64,000 nucleotides of DNA from Anthopleura xanthogrammica (GCA_964019055.1 OZ025207.1:21904117-21968116), one strand, 5' to 3'. Counted from the stretch's first letter, positions 12,001-22,739 are shown. The notes: generated from the sequence alone by a model not told the origin. Made by a program: numbers and translations.

Positions 12001-15000
12001 GGCCAACTTTGGTGGGCCAAGTACCAAAACAACAGTGCCGTCACAAAACAATGGACCATTTGTGAGATCAGCTGCAGCCATCAGCTCCTCCACTGCTACA
12101 AGATCAAGTACCAGAGCTGCACAAGGCCCTGCATGTAAGTATAAACATTTGGAATTATTTGTTTTAACCAATTGCTATTACAATAGACCTTTTTAGCTTT
12201 TATTGTATTAAAAATCTAAATTAATGTTTGTTAGTTTTGCTTGACATCCTTTTGAATGGTTCATTTGACAGTCATCATCACACCAGCCACAACAAATGGA
12301 GCATATGTTGTCAATGGTGTTAACATAGCTCAAGCTGTAGTCATCCCAAGCTCTACTGCGACATCAGTGCAGGTGAACATCTCACCTAGACCAGGATCTA
12401 CCTTGTCTCCAAACATCATCACCACATCTGCTACAAGCCCAATTAGAGTGCAGTCACAGTCGTCATTACAACCCATTCAACCTCCTGCTGCTAAACCAAA
12501 GAAGACTGGATCACTGGCTTTGTTTTTCAGAAAGGTAAGTGGTAATGCACCACTCTCTTTTCCTTCTATCCTGTCATTGCCTCACTTCTCTTTCTTTCAT
12601 TCTTTCTTCTTTTTTTTTTTCTTCTCCCTTATTTTCTTGTTCTTGTCTGCTTTCTCTTCTGTTCTTATTTTCTCTTTCCTTCTCTTCTCTTTTTTAATCT
12701 AATGTCTTGTCATCCTTTCTTTTCTTTTTTACTTTCTTCCATTTTTTTCCTTTTCTTTTTTCTTCCTTTGTTTTTTTCTTCAATTTTTTATAGAAGTATG
12801 ACGCTGTCTCTTCTTTTCAACTCCCTCCATCCTCCTATCTTTTACCCTCTCTTTTGCTAGTAAACTGAGTCACATTATTTCTCCTTAGGTATATCACATG
12901 GCAAGTGTAAGACTACGCGATTTGTGTGCAAAACTGGATGTTAATGATGAGTTAAGGGGAAAGTAAGTAGTTATCTTAAATTATGCAATTATATTTAATT
13001 GTTTTGGCTTCAAAGTAAATCAGGATAATCATCTAATATTTTATTTCATTAGTGCTGTTATACATAATGATTTGTTGTTGTAAGTTATTTATGAAATCTC
13101 AGTTTTTATGTTCGTTCTTTGTCTTTTTCAGGATGTGGACATGTTTTGAGCACTGTTTAATGACTCACCCTGAGCTAGCTAAGGACCGCCATCTTGATCA
13201 GATCTTGATGTGTTCTGTGTTCGTCATGGGCAAGGTAAATAACAGCTACTAACAATCTCAGAAACTTGCTCTGACAAATTTGATTGACACAAGCCAAAAA
13301 TCAAGTCACTGCTAATGTGCCACCTCTTACCAATATGACCCTGAGTGTGATTCCTGCTGGGCTCACTCTCATATATGAGTAGGGGTTTCTGGTTGGTTCT
13401 CACTAAGTCTTGTGCTTCAAGGGTTTTTTCTCTGGATTCTCCATTTTTCCTCCCTCTGCAAAAATCAACTTCTAAATTCCAATTCAGTCTTGGGCTATCA
13501 CCTAGTTGGAGCCCCAAGCTCTGTTGTGATTGTCCAACGCTGTGATACAGCAGACATAGCTTAATACCGGTAGATCTTTTAGGGCAAGTTTGCACTATCA
13601 TGAAAACCACTCTCTGACTAATACTGTTTCTTTTTATCAAGGTCACCAATTCAGACCCATTATTCCAAAACATCATGAAATGCTACAGAACTCAGCCACA
13701 AGCTGCAAGTCATGTAAGTAATAAAGTAATGCACAGAACAATTGCCTTTCACCGCTGTGAGTCCTACAGGTCAGGTTACGAGTTCAATTCCTGCAGGTGC
13801 CACATGTGAATAGAGAATTTTGTGTGATGTGTTGTTCTCTCCCTAATGCCACAAGGGTTTTTTCCCTGGTTACTCCAGTTTTCTTCCCTATACAACAAAT
13901 AATATGTGAGTTGAGATTTGTGTGGCTAGAATTGTAATGATGTGGGCTCCCTGTGTCTACATCTTACAAGAATACTTAAATGGAATGGTAACTAGTGAGG
14001 TTTTCAAAAAGTCCTTATTTTTTGATGAAAATTAATGAAATCACTAACCTTTATACATACTAAAGAAGTGGAATAATATAAGAATTATTTTATTAATTTT
14101 GTAGGTGTACAGAAGCGTATTATTGAAGTCAAAGAGAAGACTTCCAATCAGCAGTACAGGAAGTGAAGGTAATATTAAACATCATGGTCAGGGTTAGGGG
14201 TTAATGAACTGCTCCTATGTGACAATGGTATATCATGTCACACAAAAAATCCTACATGTATGCCATAGACTGAATCCAAGCTCACACATGGAAATGCCAG
14301 ATAGTAGACATCAAACATATGCCCTGAAGTGACAAAAGTTACACAATCAATCCCATGTCACACAATCAATCCCATGCCACACACTCAAATTATCCATTGT
14401 CAAGTATTGAATCCAAGCCACGACAAAGGTTTAACCATTTGAAGATATTCTTAGGGCAAAGGCAGCACCTTCTGCTCAGATATTTTAAGACCATGAGTGT
14501 TGATCCGGCCAAGGTTTGAACCCATGACCTCCCACACTACAAGTCGCTGCCCAACCAACCAACCATGCACATGAACTGATTAGTGTAATATTGTAATCTG
14601 CTAGGGGCTAATGTTGAATCAAGTAGTGGCCCAGCTAGTCCAAATGGAAACACAAGTGCCAGATCAAGTCCTATTAGAGGGACTGGTGTCATTCCCCCCA
14701 CCCCACCCCCTCATGGAAAAAGTGCTCCTTCAAGTAACATTGAGAACAGCCCAGCCCTGGATGAAGCCGAGAGAGGAGACTTAATTGAGTTTTATAATAA
14801 GGTGAGTGACCACTTCTATTAGACATAAACGTTAAGAAAAAAAATATCATATGCCCTTGGCAGGACTCAAACACATGTCTTCGGTAATCTAGTTTGTTGT
14901 GTTACAACTACCCCACAAGGACCATGACCGTGGATGTAACTTGTACTTACCTCATGGATTTTCATGGGTTGTGCCATTGCTAACTTTGCTTCTTTTTAAT

Positions 15001-16669
15001 TTACTGTAGATTTTTATCAAACGTATAAAGAATTTTGCACTCAAGTTTTCTGCTAATGACAGAAATGTAAGTATCTAGGGTTCGCGTTAATACAGACATA
15101 ATGCATTTTTTATGCAAAAAAACTAACAGAAAATGCATTTTGACAGTTTGCTTGTGTCCCAGTACCCTAGAGCTTCATGTCTTCCCATTGCACTATATAT
15201 GTATTCCTTGCTTACAAACGGCATCTAAAATCCAATATCTCAAATATGTACCGCAATCCCTGTATACGTTTTTGTGACTAAAATTACTGGTATTGAATAA
15301 CTATAATGGTGGCTGGCAAACATTTTCATGATAGACCTTTTCAGCTTGGACCTAATGTTAAACCTGTGCTAAACTCCAAATTGGCCATCTGATATGTTCT
15401 TGAGGTTTTATATGAGGTTTTAAGGGGCTTGTTCATAGGTAGCATTGTTAACCATCAATATTTTGATTTACAGTTGGAATCTCCGCCCCTGTCGCCACTG
15501 CCTGTGGTAAGAAACCAAGCTCATTCTCCCAGAAGACAAGTATCTACCAGACATCCAGTGTATATCTCACCTCACAAGATTAATGGTAAGCCAAGCTTTG
15601 AGGTTTACTCCTTCAGGTGTTTACACCACCTCCCCCCCTTAACTCTAACACACACTAGATTTTAGAGCCATTGTGTTCTTAAGGTATATTCCTGCCATTT
15701 GTTTCAGGTGGCCATGTTGCTATGACTCCAACAACAAGAATGCTTTACTGCTTCAGTGAGAGCCCTGCTAAGGTATGTGAAAAAAATATAACGACTTCAC
15801 TTAAAAACACCTGGACTAGTTGCATGATTCTGATACAGGGCTTGAAATAACAGCCGGTCAATGCCAAATGTCTGGTCAGAATTGAAACTACAAGTCTGGT
15901 CAAATCTTTGCCTTGCCAGTCAATTTGCCCAGTAACATTGAGACAAGAAATAAGGTATGGTCATATATACTAAAACTAATTTGACCAAGTATCATGATTG
16001 GCGACTTACCAGCCGTTATTTCAAGCCCTGCTGATAAATAACTATCATTTAAGAGGGGCATCCCAGACTTTTTGTTATCCAATTTTCTGACAATAAAAGA
16101 GTATTATTATATTTGACCATACCTCTACAGGGTTCGTACGGGTTTTGGAAATTCTTGGAAAGTTTTGGAAAATTAATTTATGGTCCACTAGGCTATGGAA
16201 AAGATATCGATTTTTTTTGTAGCTTATCTGCAGTATTGTTTTGCATTGGTAAATGTATGTTGCATGTTTCAGATCCATGAATTGGGCTTTATTTTTGCGC
16301 TATGTGTGTTTTTGGAAATTTGAGTCGAAGAGCTTTGGAAAGTTTTCGAAAAGATGTGGAAATTTTCACAAGGGTTCCTGTACGAACCCTGCTCTATTTA
16401 GCAGAAACAATTCATTAAATGGAGACAGCTAGGTGCACAGTCCCTGTTATTGCACATAGCTAAAGTTGTACTCACCACCCATCTTTGTATTCCAGAAACT
16501 TCGTGACATTAACAACATGATCAAGCAAGGCTCAGGTGAGAGTAGAAAAAGAGCACTTCTACAGGATGATCAAGGGAGTCCCTCCAAGAGATCCCCCAGT
16601 GACGAACACCTACAAAGGAAGCTCACCAGTATGATAGAAGAAAGAAATAATGCTAGTGCGTCAAGATGA
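3048..16669 (+). CDS. RBL1: Retinoblastoma-like pocket protein (p107/p130 type), 25 exons, 5' end off window
   Basis: Transcriptional repressor that binds E2F-DP and LxCxE proteins in the DREAM complex and restrains cell-cycle genes in the nucleus. Exons: 3048-3176, 3834-3917, 4551-4624, 4718-4782, 5257-5400, 5731-5770, 6671-6735, 6846-6947, 8757-8838, 8974-9060, 9285-9344, 9797-9879, 10892-11012, 11401-11611, 11928-12134, 12272-12534, 12889-12962, 13132-13234, 13642-13713, 14105-14168, 14605-14801, 15010-15066, 15474-15585, 15708-15772, 16496-16669. All have GT-AG borders and join without a frame break (about 911 codons). Recognisable blocks are GNFPAISDDLVNSYHLLLCC (N-terminal cyclin-like region), TPVSTATQSVSRLQ to RDVVKHLNH (A box), a Ser/Thr/Pro-rich spacer (11401-12534), TGSLALFFRKVYHMASVRLR to the VYRSVLLKSKRR region (B box) and VYISPHK...LRDINNMIKQG at the C-terminus. 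The DDLVNSYHLLLCCLDLI segment and the large spacer separate it from RB1. RBL1 versus RBL2 cannot be settled by eye, and invertebrates often have one pro-orthologue. Roughly 170 N-terminal residues are missing to the left. Confidence 0.95.
3230..3390 (+). repeat. SINE tail fragment in RBL1 intron
   Basis: It shares GGCCACGTTGAGCTG, a CAGCTG-rich stretch and AAGGATGATTA with the 3' part of the SINE at 5890-6265. It lies in the first visible intron of RBL1. No tRNA-like head is evident here. Confidence 0.45.
3440..3695. mobile_element. 256 bp MITE with about 45 bp terminal inverted repeats
   Basis: The left end CACGGGCGCCAGAGTCGCCT is mirrored by the right end AGGCGACTCTGGCACCTGTG, with about 45 bp paired at each end. 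A direct repeat CTAAGAC flanks it at 3433-3439 and 3696-3702, which is a readable 7 bp target duplication. It sits in an RBL1 intron. There is no coding capacity. The superfamily is uncertain (hAT or P-like by duplication length). Confidence 0.8.
5836..6600 (+). repeat. Minisatellite of about 70 bp units in RBL1 intron, split by a SINE
   Basis: Units share CCCAGAGGTTGTTT(C/T)AGGG, then ATCTGTGAGTTAGC, then TGCCCTGACTTTGATCAG. One unit lies at about 5836-5889 and five or so at about 6266-6590. They are separated by a tRNA-headed SINE at 5890-6265. The flanks of the SINE are repeat units on both sides, so the SINE inserted into an existing array. Confidence 0.7.
5890..6265 (+). repeat. tRNA-derived SINE, plus strand, inside the minisatellite
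   Basis: The head AGGGAAGCAAGGGTGGCGTA (5' end about 5889) is followed by a box B-like CAGGTTTGATCCC. An unrelated body follows, with GCCTCAAAACTGGGCC and CCACGTTGAGCTG, and it ends in a TTTATTTATTTATTA tail. The tail and head order place it on the plus strand. Confidence 0.65.
8500..8637. repeat. Partial copy of the GATTCTCAATATTCTGC MITE family
   Basis: It shares AAGTCAAAAATATAAAAG, GGTTTTGATTGATGGCAG and GCAGAATATTGAGAATTGCA with the fuller copy at 9394-9557. The left terminal repeat is eroded. It lies in the intron before RBL1 exon 8757-8838. Confidence 0.6.
9394..9560. mobile_element. Short MITE, GATTCTCAATATTCTGC terminal repeats
   Basis: The left end GATTCTCAATATTCTGCGAA is mirrored at the right by GCAGAATATTGAGAATCGCA. 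TA dinucleotides flank both ends, compatible with a Tc1/mariner-type MITE. It lies in the RBL1 intron between exons 9285-9344 and 9797-9879. Confidence 0.65.
9655..9777 (+). repeat. Degenerate GACT/GATT tetranucleotide tract
   Basis: This is an imperfect run of GACTGACT, GATTGATT and TGACTGAC steps just upstream of the acceptor of RBL1 exon 9797-9879. It is a simple repeat without coding potential. Confidence 0.7.
9943..10095. repeat. Partial GGATCCAGG-family element
   Basis: It contains TATCCAGGATTATGTTCAGG, then GAGGGGTGCAGACCACAAAG and CTCAGAATCAAAGAAAGAAA. All of these recur in the fuller copy at 55258-55448. Its right terminal repeat is not recognisable. Confidence 0.6.
10613..10792 (-). 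repeat. tRNA-derived SINE, minus strand, in RBL1 intron
   Basis: Same family as 1690-1911. It has CAGAGTGGCTCTTC at the distal end, and the minus-strand head has GCACAGGTGGTGTAGCAGTG and a box B-like GGTTCGAGAC. It lies upstream of the acceptor of RBL1 exon 10892-11012. Confidence 0.75.
11200..11310 (+). repeat. ATC/TCA-rich simple repeat tract in RBL1 intron
   Basis: This is a pyrimidine-biased tract of TCATCATCA and CATCATCATC steps between exons 10892-11012 and 11401-11611. It produces several overlapping open frames rich in His, Ser and Ile, none of which resembles a protein. Confidence 0.7.
12540..12880 (+). repeat. Long polypyrimidine (CT-rich) intron of RBL1
   Basis: Nearly the whole intron after exon 12272-12534 is TTTTCTTTCCTTCT-like sequence, with purines scarce on the plus strand. 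An extended open frame that runs from the exon into it is only the poly-Phe/Ser/Leu translation of this tract. Confidence 0.75.
13318..13500 (+). repeat. tRNA-derived SINE body, plus strand, in RBL1 intron
   Basis: It has a box B-like GAGTGTGATTCCTGCTGGG, then AGGGGTTTCTGGTTGGTTCT, TTCAAGGGTTTTTTC and AACTTCTAAATTCCAATTC. This is the plus-strand equivalent of the body seen at 1690-1911. A related but more diverged copy follows at about 13735-13960, with GAGTTCAATTCCTGC and ACAAGGGTTTTTTCCCTGG. Confidence 0.6.
14460..14935 (-). repeat. Two tRNA-like SINE heads flanking RBL1 exon 14605-14801, minus strand
   Basis: The heads are at about 14460-14575 (AAGGTTTGAACCCATGACCT) and about 14846-14935 (CAGGACTCAAACACATGTCT). 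Both are reversed box B-like sequences followed by a reversed tRNA-like head. They flank but do not interrupt the exon. They are too diverged to assign to a subfamily. Confidence 0.4.
15836..16030. mobile_element. 195 bp MITE, CAGGGCTTGAAATAACAGCC ends
   Basis: The left end CAGGGCTTGAAATAACAGCC is mirrored by the right end CAGCCGTTATTTCAAGCCCT. CTGATA flanks both sides (15830-15835 and 16031-16036). The CAGGG start recalls hAT-type non-autonomous elements, though the visible duplication is 6 bp rather than 8. It lies in the last RBL1 intron. Confidence 0.8.
16128..16391. mobile_element. 264 bp MITE, CAGGGTTCGTAC ends
   Basis: The left end CAGGGTTCGTAC is mirrored by GTACGAACCCTG. CTCTA flanks each side (16123-16127 and 16392-16396). 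The interior has repeated TTTTGGAAA steps. It sits next to the MITE at 15836-16030 in the same RBL1 intron. Confidence 0.8.
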
Positions 16670-16943
16670 TTTGGATTGCACTCTTAATAATTAAATATAC
16701 TAGCAATCTGTGAACATTTTAATGCATCGTTGTAGCATGCACAAGAGAAATATAAATTGCCGTTTTGGGGCGATAGCCATTGTTGATAGGATAAACCACC
16801 AGCACTCCAAAGAAAGTGGATTCCTCTGCTCTCAGTGGAAAGTGAGAAAATGATGAATGTTTTTATTTAGAAATTGTTAGTCCATAAAGGTTATTCCTGG
16901 TCTACACTTGCAACACAAGAAATAAGGTAGTCATAATGGTGTC

Positions 16944-17174
16944 TTACAGCCATTCTCAGACACATGCGCACTGTTGCGATTTTTTCTGTCGCGACAAAGT
17001 AGGGTTTGGTGGACGTCAATCAAAGCGTTTCCATGACATTCCATACGCACATGCTTTTGTAGCTTTGTGTTTTCCAACAGTGCTATGGCAACGATTTTGA
17101 TTGACGTCCACCAAAAACCAACTTGTCGCGACAGAAAAATTCGCAAGAGTGCGCGTGTCTGAGAATGGCTGTAA
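16944..17174. mobile_element. 231 bp MITE, TTACAGCCATTCTCAGACAC ends
   Basis: The left TTACAGCCATTCTCAGACAC is mirrored at the right by GTGTCTGAGAATGGCTGTAA. The terminal repeats extend inward over TTTTTCTGTCGCGACA and TTGGTGGACGTCAATCAAA. It lies about 270 bp 3' of the RBL1 stop codon, so it may be within the 3' UTR. Confidence 0.8.
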
Positions 17175-17465
17175 CAGATTTGGGCCAGATTGTCTCACAG
17201 ATTTTGGCACTTGTCCAGCAAATGCTTCTTATGCAGGTTCTCTTGTCCAGACACATTGACTGGTCATATTTTCATCAGTCTAATTTGGCTAGTCGTCATG
17301 TCTGGCCTTTGAGCAGCCATCATGTTTAGCCCTGAAATTAGTCTCAGTTAAAGGGGCTTATGCCATACCGTATATATTACCGTGTATATCATTATTACCA
17401 GGATATACATGAAACTCATACAACTGGGGACAATCATATATAGCATCACATGGCTAACGGTATGG

Positions 17466-17765
17466 AATAGTCCCTTTGGTTATAAATCCATGTCCAAGTG
17501 GAATACAATACATGCATTATATTGTAGTGTATTGTTCTATATTGTATGTATTGTATTGTCTTCTATTGTCGTTCTATTGTTACTTGGACATGGATTTACA
17601 ACCGTCCCTTTCACAGTTCCCTGCGCCATCTTGAAAGGTAACCAGGCCTTTACATCCAAGCAAGACAAACGGTGAGCTTGCAATGATAGAGACGTGATTA
17701 ATTGTCCAAAAAAGGTTCGAAGCCTCCTTCGAAGATGGTACAGGGAACTGTGAAGGGGACTATTG
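17466..17765. mobile_element. Palindromic element, AATAGTCCCTTT-type ends
   Basis: The outer ends GGAATAGTCCCTTT and AAGGGGACTATT are mirrored. Nested inside is the inverted pair ATAAATCCATGTCCAAGT / ACTTGGACATGGATTTA at about 17484-17600. A second inverted pair, TTTCACAGTTCCCTG...CAGGGAACTGTGAAGG, lies in the right half. Confidence 0.6.
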
Positions 17766-17775
17766 ACTGCATTAT

Positions 17776-18062
17776 AGTCAAACTAAGAAAACCGTGAACA
17801 CCTAAAATATGTCTGGAATGTTTATTTAGACCATTGCTTGTCAAAAAGATGTTTCCCACCACCTTCAAAAGAGTTTGTATTGAATCCTTCTCTCGTGTAT
17901 CCGTCTGTCTCGAATAGAAATCTCTAATTTCACGACAATAAAACTAAAATATGAAGTTTGAAACTTTTAAACGGGAAAAAAACTTTGCTTGACCGTGCTG
18001 TGATCAAACACATAAACATTCCAGACATATTTTAGGTGTTCACGGTTTTCTTAGTTTGACTG
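17776..18062. mobile_element. 287 bp Tc1/mariner-like MITE
   Basis: The left TAGTCAAACTAAGAAAACCG and the right CGGTTTTCTTAGTTTGACTG are mirrored, and the pairing continues inward over ACACCTAAAATATGTCTGGA for about 52 bp. TA dinucleotides flank both ends. The interior is unrelated. It resembles the element at 41724-41960 in size and CCGTGAACACYT motif. Confidence 0.75.
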
Positions 18063-19604
18063 TAAACCCATTTTGCAGGAGGCAATATGTGGTCTTTAAT
18101 TGAAGAACACTGGGACAAAATGCCTTTATGGTCATAATAGGTCCATTCCATTGTTCCACATTAATGGGATGTGCTCTCAAATACTTCGATACAATAGATT
18201 GATTTTAAGTTGGACACTGTTCTTCTGTTTCAGAGCGTGTGTCATCACTTGAGATTAAGATTATTTGTTAATTAAATTTATTTCATGATACTCATCCATG
18301 ATTTACTGGTTAACAAAGAAACGATACTCAAGGGAATGATGACACATGGCCTGAAATTGGAGATAACTCACCTGTGTCAAAGATGCCATCAGACAATAAT
18401 TCTGCTTTATTGATGTTTTTAATGTAGATTGTATGGTGGCAAGTAGCTTGTCATTCACATTGATTGAATGCTTAACAAATTATGTTTTTAATTCAGATTT
18501 TTATCCCAATCTGAAAGGTAACATAACAAATTGTTGCTCTTTCTTGATCATATTTAATAGTCTAAGACCCAAAAAACTTGCTTGAATTTTGTATAAGGTT
18601 ATAAAAGGAATGGTTGTTTCCATGGAAACAAAAACCAGTTGTCATGGTTATAGTTAATTGTGTAGTTACAACTGCTTGGTTTTAATCAAGATGCAATCTG
18701 GTTTAGTTTTAAGCAGCAGCTTAAGAAACCATGACAACATTACATATAAAATCTGATTAAAGTACCTCAATAAGGAATCACGAAAAAATAGACCTTTTCT
18801 CAAAGATGCTTTTGTTTTCTCTTTATTTTGATTCTTGGATGAATAGTTCTTTTATACTAAATTGTTCCATGTCCTGCTCTAGACTTCACAAACTCATTTC
18901 AATTCTATATCTGCCCTAAACTGATCTTAGGGCATCTTTAGCTAGCCAACTCGACTAAAATCCATGATCCCATAAAAGAAAGTTCATTTGTACACCTTTA
19001 TGGACCACATCCATTCACAAAATTGGCACCTTGAGTAGGTTCAAGAAGCCTTGGGGCAACTGAATTAATTTAAGATTAAGTTATATACCAAGGTGTACCT
19101 TCATGCATGGTACGTTTCGTCACGACCGGGTGCATGGAATAATGAAAAACTGTTTAAAATCTTTGAAATCAATAAAAATCCCAATAACTTATTTGCTAGT
19201 GAGTTTGAGAAAGTTTTAGATGTCAGTAATAACATTTTAGTGAGGATTTGATGTAAAATGTGATTTTGTTATTATGGTAGTGTATGTTGAATCTGTTAAA
19301 AAGAGAATAAAAAAATGTTAGAAACAAAAAATTGTGATTGCCTTGAAGTGTCCAGACTACAGTTTATACATTTCTCAGATATTCTAGACTGAGCTGTGTT
19401 TGGGAGGTATAAAACCCGTGATAAAGCAATGAAGCCAGTTCAAAGGCAAATTCTTACAAACACTCTTGTAAGCAGCCATAACAGCCATTGAGGTTTGATT
19501 TTAGATTTTTTTATATCGTTTTCCCTTTCATAAGTAGCCCCTCCCACTGATCATTAGACTTGTAAATGGTTTCTTGTTAGCGATCATCTCCTATGACCAA
19601 ACAC

Positions 19605-19880
19605 TTCCAGCTGATCTGAAAAAGTGACGTAGAAATGAAGTCACTGCAAAACTGAGGTGTCATGAAGCCTGCGAAAATTGACTTAAAAGTTCATATCTGC
19701 GATACACCTAGATCTTCAGGAGAAGGTTTTGATACTTTTGTACATTCACCATGATGTTCATTATTGAGTGGGAAAAACAAAATAAAGAAATAAACATTTC
19801 CTGAGTCCGGGCTACTAAGAATGACACTTCAGTTTTGGAAATTTTCTCAATTCTGATTGGCTAATATTTTCCCTCTGATC
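19605..19880. mobile_element. MITE with CCAGCTGATCTGA ends
   Basis: The left CCAGCTGATCTGAAAAAGTG and the right CCCTCTGATCAGCTGG are inverted. GTCACTGCAAAACTGAGGTG is partly mirrored by ACACTTCAGTTTTGG. The same family makes up 57686-58229. Confidence 0.65.
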
Positions 19881-21309
19881 AGCTGGTTAGTCCTCACCGA
19901 AAGGCAGTCGCTTACGAGAGAGAGTTCTCATCAGGAGTTTTAGATACTAATTTATACTAATTTACTAATAAGTGATGTGTAATTTTAACGGCTGAACTAG
20001 AGGCGAATTATTGACCCTTACCGAGGGTTTGAGCGTGCTGAAGTGTCCTACCTTCCCAATTTTTTAGTACGAGGGATACTCCACCACGATACTCGCTCAA
20101 TATTGATGTAAATGACCTGAAACCTCACAGACTCAAAAGAAATTACGAGACACATTCTGAGAAAATTTATTTGTATGATTTATTGAATTTTAATTATTTT
20201 CTATTAAAGGATCGCCTGGCATACATGCCCTATAAGTTCAATTTGATACCACAGAAACCCAGCTTGGGCTACCTGTGATCGAGCTATATATATATATGCA
20301 AAATTCCTAAGTTTGGAGTTAAGATAATTCCTAGAAATAGATTCGAACATTTTAATAAAACTTCGCACAGTTATCAAGTTAATGCTACTCATTCCCAAAA
20401 TTAAATAAAAAGGGGGTCACCGTGCTCGTTTTGGCACTCAATGACGGTAATTTTGGGGTCGTGCGAAAGCAATTTTAGAATCATGAGAATCGAACAAAAG
20501 GCCCCACTACTTTCAGGAAGTCATTGCTAACATTAAAATATTTGCGTTATTCTTTCTTTTATGAAGTAAAGTGGGGTTGGGTGCGGAACGTTTTCCAGAA
20601 AATGCAGTTGCTGTAAAAAATAGGGATTTTTTTTTAAAATTATAACAGGGACGGGTACCTTGTCCTGCTTATTAAATCTATTTTTGAGCCTCGAATTTTA
20701 AAGAAGATTTTCTTTTAGCCATTGTATCTTTTAAATCAGCTTCATTTCATATTCAGTGTTAAGTTTTTAAAGATTTTTTCCACATATCATTTGATTTTCG
20801 TTTGATTAAAAAACATAGACAGCACCCTATCCCGGTAAGGCTAGGATTGACCCACTAACGTTTCCTAGCAACGTTGCAAGTGGCTAGCAAGTTGTTACGT
20901 TCACTTCGCGCTGATTGGTTAGTTCCCTCCAAAGGATTTAGCAAAATGTAAATATGTTGAAGATTTTTTGTAAAGCCATTTTCTGACGCTTTTTTAAATT
21001 TTATATGGAGTCGTTCTCTACTGAACATTTAGTGAAAGATGTTTCAACTATCGCAGAAATCCATTGCCAAAGCTGAAGTGCTTCTTCTCTCATTGATTTG
21101 TTGTTATTTTAACTTTTCTTTCAGCGGTAAGTGGTGCCTTTTGTTATCATCACTGTTTCATTTTCATTTTCATTTTTTTAATCGCCAGCATTAGTAATGT
21201 ATTTTTTAAAGTTTATGTATATATACGAAAGGCAAAAATTCACAGGGGAAAACTAAGATTCATTATCGGTTAATTATAAGTAATATATAAATTATTATAA
21301 GTGATACCA

Positions 21310-21838
21310 TGGCAATGAGGGATATATAGATAATGGTAATTGAACTAAGTGGAGTGCAATTTGGTCTGATATCAAACGCGCGATAACAAAATCACACGAC
21401 CGCGTAGCGGGAGTGTGATTTGTAATCGCAAGTTTGATATCAGACCAAAATTGCACGACATGAAGTTCAATTATCACTTTATTATATCCATTTGGAAATC
21501 ATATTAGATAGACACTAAATTTGTACAAGTACAAAAGTATTTACTAATAAGTAGCTGTTAAAATCATCCATTTTGTTTCTTTTTGTAACAAAAAATTGCA
21601 GTCAAACTTGAAAAAAGCTACATTTTATGTTCCTTATTTGCTGTAATCTGATTGGCTGATTACATACAATCCTGTAATCTGATTGGTTACCTTTTCTAGT
21701 GTTGCATTGTGATTGGCTGACAAAAAGATGCGATTCGGACTCAAAATAGTGCGATTCGTGCTTGAATCAATCTACTGAGAGCCAATCAGATTACAGGATT
21801 TGCTAGTGATTTCAAAATGGATATAATAAAGGATATTA
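21310..21838. mobile_element. About 530 bp MITE family A, copy 1
   Basis: It starts with TAATGGTAATTGAACTAAGT and ends with GATTTCAAAATGGATATAAT. It holds an internal palindrome, GATATCAAACGCGCGATAAC to the mirrored TTGATATCAGACC, and several CTGTAATCTGATTGGCT motifs. A near-identical copy lies at 47650-48176 and a diverged inverted copy at 41160-41490. It has no coding capacity. Confidence 0.8.
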
Positions 21839-21975
21839 CATGGTCGCGCGGAGATACGAATTTTATCTTCGAGTGTTGATATTATCTCTCACGAGTGAGC
21901 GCAGCAAACGAGTGAGAGATAATATCAGCACAAGAAGATAAAATTTGTATCTCCAAGCGGCCATGTAATGTTCTG
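21833..21975. repeat. Palindrome abutting MITE family A copy 1
   Basis: GATATTACATGGTCGCGCGG, then ATTTTATCTTCGAGTGTTGA and TATTATCTCTCACGAGTGAG, are mirrored by GAGAGATAATATCAGCACAA and AAGATAAAATTTGTATCTCC to CCATGTAAT. The arms are about 60 bp with a short loop at GCGCAGCAAAC. Confidence 0.75.
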
Positions 21976-22517
21976 TTTATTATATGAAATCTTCAATGAA
22001 AAATAATGGAGAATTTGAGACTTGCTGAGCAAAAAGTCGAAATTTGACACCACCAGTGTTGATATAAATCGTATCCCCACTGGCCACTGATGGGAGTGGG
22101 GATATCAATTTTATCATTTTGATGTCACTCAATATCACACTCTATTTCATATAATAATTAGTAATATCGGCTGATATTATATTTTTTTTAGTTTTGAAAA
22201 AACAGAAATACAATGAAATGTTCTGTTAATTAAAAATTAACAAATAGAAAACGGTTGCCGTGTTTATAAACACGAGGGAAGTTTGGGAGAAGTCGAGAGC
22301 TGTTGTGTAAAACCGAGCCGCAGGTGAGTTTTATAAAATATTGAAATTAATTGCCGTGTTTACATAGCCTCATGTAAACACGGCTATCAGCCAATCAGAG
22401 CGCGCGTATATATATGATATATTTACTCAAAATGTGATGTTCTGTCTCCCGAGACTTTTAATCGAGAATTTACATAGTATTCTATTACACAAGGCTCTCC
22501 ACTCATACCTATTGTTA

Positions 22518-22739
22518 TTAAGAGATTGGGAGCAGTTGAGCGGAGCGCCCTGAAGGGAGAGTTAGGACAGTTTGACTGGTAATCACGAATTTTCCAGCGA
22601 TAGGGTGGGAGGGTGGGCCGTCCACTTGCTCTCCGTCAATGACTGATCTTGCGAGACTGGCAACGTAGAAGGGATTCTTGTTCAATTTATACTTATCCCA
22701 TATTCCCAAGGGGACGTACGCTTTCATTCCGACAAGCAT
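22518..22739 (-). CDS. 73-residue ORF, unknown, doubtful
   Basis: An isolated minus-strand ORF with a favourable start context (CCACCATG) and no low-complexity character. It begins MLVGMKAYVPLGIWDKY and includes ARSVIDGEQVDGPP. It resembles no family I recognise, has no obvious signal peptide or membrane segment, and no flanking exon could be assigned. Its GC content is higher than its surroundings. It could be a small gene, a first exon, or a chance frame. Confidence 0.2.
   Translation of the reverse strand: MLVGMKAYVPLGIWDKYKLNKNPFYVASLARSVIDGEQVDGPPSHPIAGKFVITSQTVLTLPSGRSAQLLPIS

Noticed and set aside
13224..13676. 150-codon minus-strand ORF
   Set aside because: It is antisense to a SINE body and to RBL1 exon 13642-13713, and has no recognisable domain.
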